Source: Meandrina meandrites
Lineage: Eukaryota; Cnidaria; Anthozoa; Scleractinia; Meandrinidae
DNA: 64,000 bases
Direction: 5' to 3'
Assembly: GCA_963693305.1 (NCBI GenBank)
Contig: OY855913.1
Span: forward strand, 270,501-334,500
A model generated the notes under the pieces. It was given only the letters and a program-made list of their open reading frames with translations, was not told where the DNA came from and did no database searches. Position numbers and translations under genes: made by a program. This document shows, piece by piece, positions 1 through 15,000 of this stretch. Every line of letters begins with the position of its first letter. Positions within the stretch are counted from its first letter, which is position 1.

Positions 1-43
1 TTTGTCAATTTCTTGTATTCAATTTTTTTTTTTTTTTTGACAG

Positions 44-3000
44 CCTCTTGAGAAACCTGACAAAGATGAATACTGTTTCCCACGAAGTGGTGATGCAGAG
101 TTTGCAGCGGAAGAAGAAACCCCTAGCAGGACGTTTTTTGGCACAGGATATCTCAAATCAGGTCCATATGGAGATGATGCTATGGGCGAGATGGACTTCA
201 AATTTACAACCACCTCTTCAAATGGAATTTTGGTCATCGCTATTGATGATGATGATACATCACTCTTTCAAGCCATGGAACTATCCGATGGGCATATTGT
301 GTTCTCCTACAACATGGGATATGGATTCAGGAGGCTGTCTTCTTCAAAGGTGTACGACACTGGGGATGAGGTCACTATAGAAAAGGCAGCAACAGATTTT
401 TTTGGTGATAAGTTTAACCTGAAGATTTCTTCCAGTCAAGGCGAGGAGGTACTTGCAAGTAATAAACCTTTCTATAAAGGAAGGAGGAGCCTGTCTTTTG
501 TGAATGCAGATTATGTTTACTGGGGAGGCATTGAAAACAGAACAACTATTCCTGTGAATGTGTAAGTAACAATTGTCTCACATTACATATTTTAACCGTA
601 GAAGTATTTGTACATAATTTAGTGTGATTGGCTATTTTCTGTTGAGGGTGGAAACAGTGAAAATAACAGTTGACAATTGCACTCACATAAGTGGGTCCTA
701 CAAAATCTTTTGCTCTGTCAGGTCCTATCAAATGTTCATCTCAATATCAAGAATACAAATTTGATTTCATTCTTAGCTTGAGTGTCCTATTCTTAAAGTG
801 TATATGACATGAAAAGTATTTTCCTCTTATTTGAAAGGCCTTTCGAAATATAGAAGAATGGCATTTTTCTTTTTGAAATATCTTTTTTCGCTTTAGAGAT
901 ATTGACATTTTTCTATTATGCAAATTAGATTAGTGATGACGTCATAAGGTTTCCAACTAAAAAATGGTTATATTAAATACTGAATAAAAATATTTCTGGA
1001 AATATTGAAGCCTCACCGAGGTAAAACGTAAAAAACAAGAAAACTACTTCAAAGATAAGGTTTTCATTTTCAGTGTTCAAAGTTTGATACTTAAAAAGTA
1101 TTCTCCTAGTGTACTAAATTTTTTGGAACTTTACTAAAAAAGTTCTAATTGTTTGAAAACGGCGAAATGCCGACTGTCGGCGCCATTATCAAAGCAATTT
1201 TGTTCGGGTGCAGAGCATTTTAAAAGTAAAGAATCTCCTTTGAGAGAACTGAAAATGTATTTACACTCGGCAGCTATTTAACATATCCATACTGATGCTT
1301 CCACGTTAACATGAATGATTTCTCTCGAAATAAGAAAACAAAAACAGCCTCAGACGTTTGACCGCGGTGAATATTGAAGCAGTGTTCTTGAAACTCTGCA
1401 CCACAAATGTGCATCACAGAAAGAACAAAATGACACCCTTAGTATTGTTACCATAGCAACTCTTTCAGCTCCAGTCTCTCTCTGTCAAAAAAAACCAACA
1501 AATATCCTCATTTGCAACCTCTAAAGTCAGACAAAGAGTTCACTATTCATACCACAATTCGTTTGAAAATTGTAATGTGAGTTCAAGAGGCATTTACTGT
1601 ATGTTGCCATGATACTGGCGCGTGAAATAAAGTTGTGTAAATCAAAGCAATCCTTCCGACTGTTTTCGCCCAAATCGTCAGTTCTTCCCCACCCTTCTTC
1701 CATGTGTTGACGTCCTGGTATATAATAATGTAACTGGTCATTCTCTTTAATTCACAGGACTAAACGTTTCTTCAAAGGATGTCTTACAAGTCTGAGTTTA
1801 TCCACCGGTGTTGTGAAGATACAACCATCTCCAGGATTCATTTTGGGATGTGCAGTTAAGGTGAGGTCTCCTTTATAAGCTTTCACTCAGTGGCGTAGTT
1901 TCCTTTGATCTTTCACAAGGTGCTGTATTGCTTACGAAACATGATTGTCTAGCTTAGCAATTTTGAAAACGATTTTATAGTGTTATCATCTCTGTGTGTC
2001 ATGTAATGTTGTTTATAATATCATGGGTGACAAATTACTCCTTAATTTTGGCGCGAAATTTTAGCGCTAATTTATAATTTCACATGTGAAATTACAAAAT
2101 TGCCATGGCAACGTTTCCCATGCTTCAGTGCCAAAATGGCGTACAGGATTTTAAAAGATGATCTTATAGCTTAAACATTGAACGTTTTCGCTTGAATTTC
2201 ACCTTGGCCAGTTTGTTTGGTCGTCTTACAAACTTTTAGCCATAACATGAATGGCGTTGAGCAGATTTTTTACCGTTGTACACGGGCGTCGTTTCCAGCC
2301 GGTTCGTTCATGACGATGCAATAAACAAGTTAAAAACCACGATTATAAGCGTAATTTGTCACCCATGATATTAAAAGGTAACCAAATGGTATACTCGTGA
2401 AATTAGGAAATAATTTCACTTGCGTTTTGTCAAAATTCTAATAATTTCCCTCGCCTGAAGGCTCGGGAAATTAATAGAATTTTGGCAAAACGCGCATGAA
2501 ATTATTTCCTAATTTCACTCGTCACCATTTGATTACCCATACTAATCCATCAAATATTTTTCGTGCGCGCGATTGGTCTAAACACGTCACGTGATGGGGA
2601 ATATATACCTCTTATTAATCGAGTTCGAGGTCCGTACTGTAAAATACGGACCGAGTTTTTTTCCCGTCGAAATATAGCCTAAGCGCGAAGCGCGCGGGCC
2701 ATAAATCGATTTTACAGTACGGACTGAGAAAACGAGATTAATGAGATATTTATTATATCTCTCATTCTTGAGAAGAGAAACCATTTCAAGTCAATCGCGG
2801 CTACATTTGAATGACGCGCGCGTCAAAAGCGAGAAGAAAGTGAATTTTATTGGCTTAGGGTTTATTGGCTTAACAGTTTGCAGTTGGCTCGCAGAGACGT
2901 GAATCCAAACTTTGAACGTTTTAATTTTACGTTTTATTCGTACAACTCCTTTCTGTGGTAAACTGGACACGGTTCAAGATTACTTTGAAAAAACTTCTGA

Positions 3001-6000
3001 AGTGATGTGAAGTTAGATAAACAGAGAAGAACAACTCAACTGAGAAGAAAGCCGTGACCGCGAGCAACTGACAATGTGTTCGTCGAAAACTTGAACTAAA
3101 TTGTCAACAAACAACCGGTAGAAACCTCAGAGACCGCCGTCTACTTTTAAGCTCTTTGTTGTCTCGTCCTGAGAGATGTTTGGTGCAGAATTCATGTTGG
3201 AAAATGAGTACACTATCGAAGTTATGTCTGTGATCTCGAAGTAAACTTCATCCGGCTGTTTTCTGAAAAATCTAGTTTGAAGTTTGTAAGTCCCTGTTCT
3301 CTTCACTTTTGTTTCTCAGAATTTTTGCCCGAGTGCAGATGTTTTCAAAGTAGCTTTCAAAATTTACTTTGTAAGAGATTTTGATAAACAAAACTTATCG
3401 CATCAGGAGAACTCTCAAATTTCGCGGGCCGTACTGTAGAATACGGCCCGTAAAATTGACCAATCACAGCGCGCGTACTATTTGAGAGATATAATAATAA
3501 AGAATAAAGAGGCACACGAACTTATTACAACCACCTTCTTGCAAAGATGTAATGCTGCACGGCCTGCAGGTAAGAGCAACTGAACTGACGAACTGATATA
3601 TTCAATTTTATTAACAGCCAGCGTACAATGTCACATTCCTTGAAGACCACAGTTACCTTGCTTTTAATCCTTTCCTCGACACTCGGAGAAGAGGTTTTAA
3701 TATTGGATTGTCCTTCAGAGTAGGTCCTGAGACGAAGAACGGACTTATTTTTCTTGAGGCTCACAGCGGAGATGTAAGTATCCAAGTTCTAGACCAACGC
3801 AACGGAGAGGATTTCAGAGGAGTGTAAAAAGCTATCTAAAATTTCTCTGATTTGATTTTACAGCTTTCTGTGATTGCCTAAAAAATGATTGCGCCAACCA
3901 ATCAGATACAAGGCATTTTCCCACGCCTTATGCTGGTGGATTATTGTGTTGTTGACATTTGTTGTGATTGGTCATTGTAATTAACACGCTCAATCATGAA
4001 AACCACTATACTGAGTGTTTCAAAATCTGTAGTATTGTTCGTTTTTTTCTTCTTATCCATGGCGTTGTAGTATATAAAAAACAACATGACCACTGCTAAG
4101 ATCGTTCATTTACTTCGATGTCCCAAGAATGCAACACTTTCCTCCAGAAATCAACAAATTATATTATTATTTTTCCGTTTTTTATGCGCATTACCTTCTA
4201 TTTTCCTTCACCCGCTTAAGATGTATTAAAACATCGAGCCCTGGCTGGCCTATCTATTGACTGCAGTTTTTTTTCTTATTTCAGAAAGATTTTATTGTCT
4301 TGGGCCTGGTTAATGGGAAAGTGACATTTTCAGCCAATGCAGGAAGTCTTCCCCTCACATTACAGACTGATAATAAATTCAATGACGGCAAATGGCACTT
4401 TGTATCGGTTGAAAAGGATGGTGTAAAGTACGTGTAGAACTTGTGATTTATTACCCTGCGAGCAGAGTCTTCTTCGATCTTCCTAGATAATCTAGGAAGA
4501 TCGAAGAAGACTCTGCTCGCAGGGTAGTGATTTATCTTTTGTTGTAAATATCTTAGATTGAAGTCAATGTTTAACAAGCATTAAAACAGCCAGAAATTGT
4601 TAAGTATTTCCTCACCTTGTTTTCCCTTTAATCTTCTCTCCTTGTTGATTACTATGAACTTGATTAATTGTTGATTGTGAGAAATTAATCCACTCTTTGA
4701 AACAACCCTTGCCTATTATGACCCGTCATTTTTGGCTGCCATTCTGGTGTTTGTATGAAAAGGTTACATTTGTCACAACAAATTTTATTTCTCTCTCCAG
4801 AATGTATCTGTATGTTGATAGCTTGAGAGAAACTGGTGAATTTCAAGACAAAATGCAGCAATATATCCAAACAACACAGGATATGTACCTTGGAGGAGTT
4901 CCTGCAGACTACATGGATACTGTCAGGAATAGAGACTTTGATTCTGTTATTCTTAATTCTTTGAAAGGTGGATCCATCAAAGACTTGACATTTGAACATG
5001 AGTAAGTTCATTGTAGATTGAAACTTGTCACTCATTGTCATCAACATGTCATTTCTCAATTTCTCAATTTCGTCTGAGCGCGGAGCATTTGAAAAAGTAA
5101 AGAAAGTCGTTTATAGGAGATTAATACACCTGATTCGATACTTTAACATACAATACGCACAATATTTTGCGAGTTGAGTAGTTTTTTCCTCTACAGTGTA
5201 ATAACGTGGCATATTTTGCGCGTTCTTTTGCCCTAATTAAATATGGTAAAATGGCGCAATAGTGGGATTATAATTAGTTCTTATTAACTGAGCAAGAGGT
5301 CTGTATGGGAGAATCTTGACCGAGGTCGTGAGTACAGACCGAACGCAGTGTGGTCTGTACTCATGACCGAGGTCAAGATTCTCCCATACAGATCGACTAA
5401 GCTCGGTTAATAAGATGTTTATTATATGGCCAAACTAGAAAACTTTTCAGTTTAAAAATTCGCTTCGGTTCACCGTACTCGCTGACATTTTGCTAGTGAA
5501 CGACGATCACGGAAAAATTAGAACAAGAGAAAGTCGATATCATCGACAGGTATGTTCAGTTTTCAGCTTCTCTAGCCTCTTTAATCGACTGATAGAATAA
5601 TCTTACGTGTATTTTAGTCGCTTTTAATTGTGTTTAGTGCTTTTAACTTCTGACCTTGCAATTACCTCGCAAATTCGTTTCTAGCTGGTGTTTTGATTTT
5701 GCGCCTGTGAACTGAACGAAAATTTGCCAAAGTTTGCTCGTTCTTGTTAACTTCTTTCACGTCAAGCTTTTGGTTCTACTATTTATTACTTTTTAGCAGA
5801 AACAAGTCAACGTTTTTACATTTTTTTGTAAACTTCTCAACGTAAGTGCAACCGGTCTAGATGCCGGTCTAGATGGGAAAATCTAGACCGCGGTCAATAT
5901 CGATTTTAGCCAATCAAATTCGCGAATTTGGTAGTTCCCAGTCCTTGTGAGACACGGCCATATAATAACGTGTCCTATAATCCATCAAATATTTTTCGCG

Positions 6001-9000
6001 CGCTTGGTCTAAACACGTCACGTGATGCTGCCAAAACTGGTGCATATCAGATGATATTCCCCATAATATTCCCCAGTTTTCAAACTTTGCGGTTTAAGAA
6101 CGCGTGTTTAGTTTTCATCCCAAGTAAATTGTTAAAATCAATAGAGCTAAACATTTTGAATAGAGTAGCAATATTTTGAGTGCCGATAGAATTATTTTGA
6201 CGTTTAAACGCTTCGAGAAAAGATCTTCCAAAATGCGTCCTTGTGTAAAATATTTGAAGGATAATAAAAACAATAGCCTCCATTTGGCTTCAAAAATATG
6301 CACGGATATTTGTCCTTGGATATTATCGGAAAACTGTTCGCTTCTTGGAACAGACAATCTCCGCGGACAATATCCGTGCATCTTGCGCGTTCTTTTGACC
6401 TAATATGATAAAATGGCGCGATGGTGTAATAACAAATGAAAATATATTTTTACTCGGCAACCGTTTTTTGCATCCAGGCTAGTGATTCTGCACGACTATA
6501 AATGAACTCCCCTGTATTATAAAAGTAGAGACGTGTGACCGCGGTGAACTGAGTTCCTAGTCCCCTGGTGTTGTTACTCACAGGCGACTCGTTTTGTTTT
6601 GATTGATAGATTGTATGATTTTATGAAATACAAGGCAAGAAAAAACGTGATATTCGATGACGATGATTACTCGGAACAGACACCTAAGAATCTTTTCATA
6701 GAGACGACTGGGCCTCCAACTGGTGGTGAGTATTTCCTATCCACTGATATAAACCAAGTTTGTAAAGAAACATAAATGTCTGGTAATAATTATTACGGAC
6801 TGTTCACTCTTCCTTTGCGGCCCCATGCCCCACTGGGAGCTATAAGGATTAAGTAGTAACAGTAGATCAATCCTGGCATCAAGACTGCTTGGAAGTGTAA
6901 TGCTCTTCATTTACACAGACTCGCAAACTCTGAAGTAAACATTTTTTGCATATTAACGATAATAAGCTGATATTGTCTTTGGCTTACTGGTTTCTTTTCA
7001 TTTTTTATGTTGCCTCAAATTCTCTGAATTACAGTGACAATAATGTTTTGCAACAAGCCAGAAGAACTTGCGAGGGAAGGAAAACAACGCCCAATTAACT
7101 GAACAACCAACTCTTTTTGCAGCGATGCTAGCATTCCACTTCCAATGCATAATTTATTATTATAATTCAGTTTTTTTTTCAACTCCAGGAACCACAAAAC
7201 TACCAAGCACAACTCCTAAAAGTACTACCATGCTCAGTACACCTGAGAAAGTCACCACTCCCCCTCCCCCAATAACATCTCCAACAACCCCTCCCCCCAC
7301 GACGCAGCCTCCAGTGTGCCCAATGCCTGAGAAACCAGCACAGCAGGCTGGGGTGATGGGATTTGGTCACGACCTCAACAGCCATGTGGTGTACGCTATC
7401 ACTAAAGGCAGTGTACTTTACAAGTTAATAAGCAAGAGGTAAGTGTTCTCCTCTTCAGCTCATGCTGACATATGGTGTAGCGATAACTACAGTGAAAAGT
7501 TATTTTCTTTTTTTCAAGAAAGTCGTTATCAACGCTACTATTCCGTAAAGTAGACTATCGCGTTCATGGAACACATTTTTGCCAAGGCAAACTGTATTTT
7601 GCGACCATCTTCAAAACATCTGACTTTGGGAACCTGTTTATCTGTGGGAGTGCGTACTTGCTTGTTTTGCCTGTGAAAATCATAATCACAGGCATAATCT
7701 TGGTTATGGTTGTTATCAAACCTTTCATCAAGTATTCGATGTCTACTTGCCCTTGGGAGCCATATCATAACTAGACCTAATAACGATAGTAAAAGATCAT
7801 CGCACATTACAACACTGTTGCTTTTCAAGGGGCTTTAAAGCAGTCAACCAACTTTCCTTTCTTTTGCAGGACGAAGTTAAGCTTCGAGTTCCGTGCTTCA
7901 AATCCAAATGGCATCTTGCTTTACACAGGGGAGGCCGACTTCATTGAGTGCCACTTGGAAAACGGCAAGGTGTCCTGTAGCTTTAGTGCTGGTGGTGGTA
8001 TCCTGAAGCTCACCACACCTCAGGCTTCCTACAGTGACGGCAAATGGCACACTGTAAGTTCCTCTATACTCGTGAAATAAATAGATGACTTGTTGTATCA
8101 TACACAGTGACTCCGAATTTACCTGTATTTATTATTGTAAAGCAAAATACCTGTCAAACGCCATCTAACAATTTTCCAATCAATAACGGTTATTTTGGAA
8201 TGGGGCTACAACTTTCGGACTTTCATCAAAATGCCCCCGACAAAGCGACCCCTTTTAAAGCATATAGAATTAGTTAATTCACGTAAGAAAATATACTGGC
8301 TGTATATTTCTCGTACTTAAGCGCCAAACTAAACGTTTTACAATGCAAGCAAACATATTCCACGTAAAAATCTCGGGGCGTTATGTCAGGGGTGTTTTGC
8401 ATTCAAATTATTCGTTTTCGCTGACCGACTATTTCCAATTACTTAGACACTTTGAAATATCACTAAACTATACCATGAAAGAATACAGTCTGTTGCTGCA
8501 GCGTTATAACAATGCAAGTGCTCGCTCTTTAATAGTTTTGGAAGTATGTTTTTGATAGAATAGTTTATTATCTTTTGTTTTCTTTTTGAGTTATTTTTTC
8601 AAAAAATAGCTCTTAGTCGGCGCGATGGACCGTGTAGTCAGTCAGTGGAGTATGTTTGTATCTCACACCAATCAGGTTTGAGGTACTATCAGAACCAATG
8701 AAATTGCAGTTTATAAAGGGGAAGTAATCTGACACAGTTGTAAGCAAGCAATTTCATTCGAAGATTTTCGATTTGTGGGAGGCGGAATCGGTGAGTTGTG
8801 AATGGGTCTCTGTAAAATGCTGACCGGATGGCGGCGGATGGCGGATGGCGGATGACGGATGGAAAAATGCGGATGATAAAATGCGGATGGCAAAATGCGG
8901 ATGAAAAAATGCAGATACTATTAAAATGAAAAAATCAAAAATAAATCAAGGAGAACAGTTAAATCAGATTTCGATTATCACAGCGAGATAATACACGGTT

Positions 9001-12000
9001 GTTTCTTCTGGACCTCTTCTGATGATTTGCGGCAAGAATGAATGCTCTTTTTGGCGCCAATACGCGCTGTGGTTATGTCTGGCTATTGTTCTATGTTAAT
9101 TGCTATTGGAAATAGCCAGAACAAATTTATCTTACCACTTTGCCCGACTCAAAAGAGAAGTAAACGGACCGGCAAAGGTTATTGAACTAAGCATGTTCGA
9201 GTAAGTCATTTTGTTGCCCATATATTGTCTAAAAACTGCTCTCGAGGTAAGCTAAGCCTTTCTCCTTATTCCCCCGTCCCCTAAGAAATCCCTGATCATT
9301 CAGGCTGGAGCAGTCTGTGATGTCGTGTGTAACCCACCCCCGCGCAAATAATGTCAGTTGTATAAGCAACTTAAACGGGAACTTCTAATGTACCACAAAT
9401 TTGTCGAAATAAAGTAGCATATTCCCTTAGTGATGACGATTCCAGAACATAGGCGAAGGAAGCAAGGAGGGATACTGAGGCTAGGGGCTTAATAACTCTG
9501 ATAATGAACATGTCCCCTAAGTAAGTTCAGCCCCACTTCAGATCGGGTGATATGTCTTAAAACTGTTCCAGATTAAGCATCAACATTCAGTTACTTTCTA
9601 TATTTTTCACGTGAATAAAATCAACAATTTGAAATGCACAGGCCAAAATGAAGTAACCACGACAGAATTTGTAACTTCTAACGTAAGGATGATAATTAAA
9701 TTAGGATGCATTAAAAAATAACTATCAGAAGTGAATTTCCTTAATTTCTGGTCCACAATATCAAAATATTCTATAACGATGATCACCAGAGTGAAGGCGA
9801 CAGATTCTTTACAGTATTAGACTAAAGTTTTCGCAGATTTCCACACCGTGACACGTTTCAATAAATTCAGGATCTCCAACCCGGCCTCACTGGTAGACTG
9901 TTCAGCTTAGGTTGTATGAAAAACGATTACAACAACATTTATAGCTTTGAAAAACTTCCATAAAATTTCGATTCGAACATATTTCCGAGTCTTTTTTTTT
10001 TTTCACTTAAAATGCCAATCAAAAGATATTTCTGCTAAAATATTGTTTCTGTTTTTTCATTTTATCTGTAAAAGTTCTTGCCGCCTTTGAAAGGGTTTAC
10101 TGCTCAAAACGTGTGATTCTATTTTTAGCGCTAATTTGTTTGGCAATCCGGTTTCATTTCATTCATTTTCTTTTCAAAACAAACGTTCCAAGCCAGAATT
10201 GTCGCTATCGGACAACTCCATAGATCTCAGTTGCGTTCGTTTATGTTCATTCACTCGCGCTAGCCTTTAGAACGGACCGGCTGATGATAAAGGAAAGTCG
10301 AGTATCTCTTCTTCAATGAAAGTCTTCCCCATTTTATTCGGATCCGATGTAAATGAAGAAAAAATGCTGGACTTCTCCCGGACTAAATGGACTGTCTTCT
10401 TTTTGAGAGAACAACGCAAATTGATTTCCCTTTCATCATCGTTTTATTATTGCTTTTTTTTAGTTTTCTTAGTTTCCGTATCTTTTCATCCGCATTTTAC
10501 CATCCGCATTTTTCCATCCGTCATCCGCCATCCGCCATCCACCGCCATCCGGTCAGCATTTTACAGAGACCCGTTGTGAATTAACCCCGGATTTGAAACG
10601 CTTGCCTGCTAACGGGTCTCTGTAAAATGCTGACCGGATGGCGGCGGATGGCGGATGGAAAAATGCGGATGATAAAATGCGGATGGTAAAATGCGGATGA
10701 TAAAATGCGGATGGTAAAATGCTGATGAAAAGATACGGGAACAAAGAAAACTAAAAAAGAAGTAATAATGAAATCCTGATGAAAGGGAAATTTATTTGCG
10801 TTGCTCTCTCAAAAAGAAGACTGTCTATTTAGTCCGGGAGAAGTCCAGCTTTTTTTCTTCATTTACATCGGATCCGAATAAAATGGGGAAGACTTTCATT
10901 GAAGAAGAGATACTCGACTTTCCTTTATCATCAGCCGGTCCGAACGAACGCAACTGAGATCTATGGAGTTGTCCGATAGCGACAATTCTGGCTTGGAATA
11001 ATGTTTGTTTTGAAAAGAAAATGAATGAAATGAAACTGGATTGCCAAACAAATTAGCGCTAAAAATAGACTCACACGTTTTTAGCAGTAAACCCTTTCAA
11101 AGGCGGCAAGAATTTTTACAGATAAAATGAAAAAACAGAAACAATATTTTAGCAGGAATATCTTTTGATTGGTATTTTAAGTGAAAAAAAGACTCAGAAA
11201 TTTGTTCTAATCGTTTTTCAAAGCTCATGTTGTTGTGATGTTTCGTTTTTCATACAACCTTAACTGAACAGTCTACCAGTGAGGCCGGGTTGAAGATCCT
11301 GAAGTTATTGAAACGTGTCACGGCGTGGAAATCTGCGAAAACTTTAGTCTAGTACTGTAAAGACTCCCTCGCCTTCACTCCGGTAATCACCGTTATAGAA
11401 TATTTTGATATTGTGAACCAGAAATTAAGGAAATTCACTTCTGATAGTTATGTTTTAATGCATCCTGATTTAATGACAGTTTGATATCTTTATCATGCTT
11501 ACGTTAGAAGTTACAAATTCTGTCGTGGTTACCTCATTTCGGCCTGTGCATTTCAAATTGTTGATTTTATTCACGTGAAAAATATAGAAAGTAACTGAAT
11601 GTTAACGCTTTATCCGGAGCAGTTTTCAGGCATATCACCCGATTTGAAGTGAACTTACTTAGGGGACATGTTCATTAGCAGAGTTATTAAGCTCCTAGCC
11701 TCAGCCCAACCTCGTTCCCAGGGTCTCTCTCTGAGAAGAGAGAGACCCTGGTTGCGGCTGGTCACGTGCCACCCAGAATTTGAGTGGTGACAAAAAATTC
11801 GTTGAAGGGAGGGCGGCTTAGACTGCTTTTGTCAATACTAAGCCTACAGGAGAGCGTAAAGTGTTGCCACCAAAATAAACACTTTTTTCACGTGGCTCCG
11901 GTATGTTGCATTAAGGTCATGTCGCAGTGCAACGCCGAAAAAAATTTAAAATTTTTAAAATTTTGTTGAGGAACAACCCTCCCTGCGGTTTTGGTTTGTC

Positions 12001-15000
12001 ACCCAGATCACGTGACCAGCCGCAACCAGGGTCTCTCTTCTCTCGCTCTTGGGGGCGGGGAGAGAGAGACCCTGGGAACGAGGTTGGCCTCAGCCTCCTT
12101 GCTTCCTTCGCCTATGCTCTGTAATCGTCATCTCTAATGGAATATGCTACTTTATTATGACAAATTTGTGGTAAATTAGAAGCTCCTGTTTTAAGTAGCT
12201 TATACAAGCACATTATTTGTACGGGGGTGGGTTGCGCACGACATCACAGACCTCCAGCCTGAATGACCTTAGGGGACGGGGGAAAAAGGAAGAGCGAAGG
12301 ATAACCTTGCCCCCTCCCCTTAGGAAGGCCGGGTAATCATGCAATTGCCGAGGTAAGTCTTACCTTCAATGATGTTATAGCTCCAGAGCCACCCAATGAC
12401 GGCTTAGCTTACCGCGAGAGCAGTTTAGACAACATATGGGCAACACGAACATGCTTAGTTCAATAACCTTTTTGTTTGCCGGTCCGTTTACTTCTCTTTT
12501 GAGTCGGGCAAAGTGGTAAGATAAATTTGTTCTGGCTATTTCCAATCGCAATTAACATAGAACAATAGTCAGACATAACCATAGCGCGTATAGGCGCCAA
12601 AAAGAGCATTCATTCTTGCCGCAAATATTTTCACCGCCAGCCATCAGAAGAGGTCCAGAAGAAACAACCATGTATTATCTTGCTGTGATAATCGAAATCT
12701 GATTTAACTATTCTCCTTGATTTATTTTTTCATTTTCTTAGTATCTGCATTTTTTCATCCGCATTTTGCCATCCGCATTTTATCATCCGCATTTTTCCAT
12801 CCGCCATCCGCCGCCATCCGGTCAGCATCTTACAGAGACCCCCTGCTAACACTAAATTGTTATTCGAGCGTTCATTTAGCACGGGCTAGTTTCGCTGGCC
12901 GTAGTAGAAATTGCATAAAGTATTTGCACAAAGTGGATTTGAAGAATAATGTTCTCATTGTGATGTTAATACTGTGTTTACAAAGAGTCATAAAAATGGC
13001 AAGGAATCTTCTTCAGAGTGTGTTGTGGCCTCTTGTTTTAGGAGTTTGTGACAAGGAAACTTCTTAAATTTAATACTGCTTGAGACTCCGTGTCGCCAAC
13101 TGAAAACCGCAATTAATTTAATTAGTCTCTTAAGCGTCTTGCTCCGGCGATTCGCTGACTCTCGGGCAAGTAGCATTTATGTTTATACCTTAAACGCGTC
13201 ACGTTTAGACATTTAATTAACCGCTATGGGTATTGACTTTAAAATGGTTTTGCTTTTAAAATTAACTACGATCGATAGCGGCAACAGGCTAGAATAAGAG
13301 CATGTCATTCCGTGACAGTTTGATAACTAAAATTATTTAGTTCTTGTTCCTGTTTGTTGAATGAAAATTTACATTTACGACAGGAAACAAATGCTCCAGG
13401 TGTAATACGCTTTAAGCTTTCCTAAAAATATAGTTTTTGATTTGATTCGTTTATTACTTCGTTTATTACTTTTCGATTACTCAATGGAGACATGGCGTTT
13501 TCAAGAAAAACAAAAGTGTCATGTTACAAAAGTGAGATAAACAAAAGTGTCATGTTACATGCATTTTAAAAAAACAAAGGTATCGTTTTAGTGTTTGACA
13601 AAAACACAAAAGTGTCCAGTAACAAACAAAAGTATCACGTTACGGTTGTAAAAAAGCTAGCAACAAAATAAGCGCTAACAGAATAAGCCATTTCTTGACA
13701 TTTTGACAATTAAATTAGTTCTTGTTTTTTCTAAATGATAAAAATTTACTATTGAACGAAACAGCTTTGACGTGACAAATTGCACGTAAAAATTATTTTG
13801 TCTGCAAGCATTTTTTTTTTTCAAAAAATGTCTCTTAGTCGTAGCAAGGGGCTATGTAGTTGGTGATGCACCATGCACAAATAGCTCAACATTCCCAACA
13901 GGACTAACACCCAATCAATTGAAAAAATAACTCCTGCACGCTTAGCGTGCCTATGTTTTGCCATCGTCACCGTGCAAATTGGTTTTCGTTTTCTAGGTTC
14001 GGCTAATGCGTAAGGAAGTCAATGGCACGCTTTACGTGGATGATAAAAAGGTTGCTACAGGACGAGCTGCCGGTTCACCTACAGTTATAAATGGACTTAC
14101 AGTGCTTTACTTGGGCGGCACACCTGAAGGCTTTGATGCAAAACGAGTGCCGGTTAGTAACGCCCAGTTTCTTTTCCCTCTTTGTTAAGCTTGTGAACAT
14201 CAGTACGAGTAGAGGTGGGCGCTAGTGAAAAGCTTTAAGACGGAATCCGCCAGGACTTCGAGTAGTTGTTGGACAAAATTATGTACCAAAATTATTTACA
14301 CCTTATTGCAAGCTTTTGTGTTACTGCTTCAAATATCTTATGAAAAGAAATCTTTTCTAACAACACCAAACATCGAAAACCAATCTCGAAGTTCCGCTGA
14401 ATTCCACTAAATCGCTTAAAAGACGCGAGCTTTTGCCTATAGCTTATGAACATTAAATTTCATTTTCTCAGGCTCTGATAAGAAATTGTTGTACCAAAAT
14501 TATTTACACCTTATTGCAAACTTTTGTGTTACTGCTTCAAATATCTTATCAAAAGAAATCTTATCTAACAACACCAAACACCGAAAACAAATTTTGAAAT
14601 TTCACTGAATTCCACTGAATCGCTTAAAGACGATTTTACAAAATGGCTGCACGTGGGAATTTCCCTATAGCTTGTGAACTTTGAAATTCATTTTCTAAGA
14701 CTCTGATAAGAAATTGTTGTTGGTGTTATCAGTGATAATTACTTACATCTTTACCTTTTATTTAGGGTAGAAAATAACGCAATAGGACTTAAATTATTCT
14801 GGTACTCGATTTTTGTCCAACTTAAATAAATATTACTCGACTTCCTGGTGGATTCCGTCTTAAATATCTTTAACGTTTGTATTTAGTAAAACACTGTTTG
14901 TAGTAATTCCTTAGTTTTGACTTTTTTTACAGGCCGTAGTATCTGAATTCATATACCATGGATCATAAACATGATATGTGTACGCGTCAAACACTGCAAT

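Noticed and set aside
10316..10744. ORFs rich in FHPHF and IRHPPS repeats
   Set aside because: They are translations of the tandem-repeat transposon ends, not proteins.
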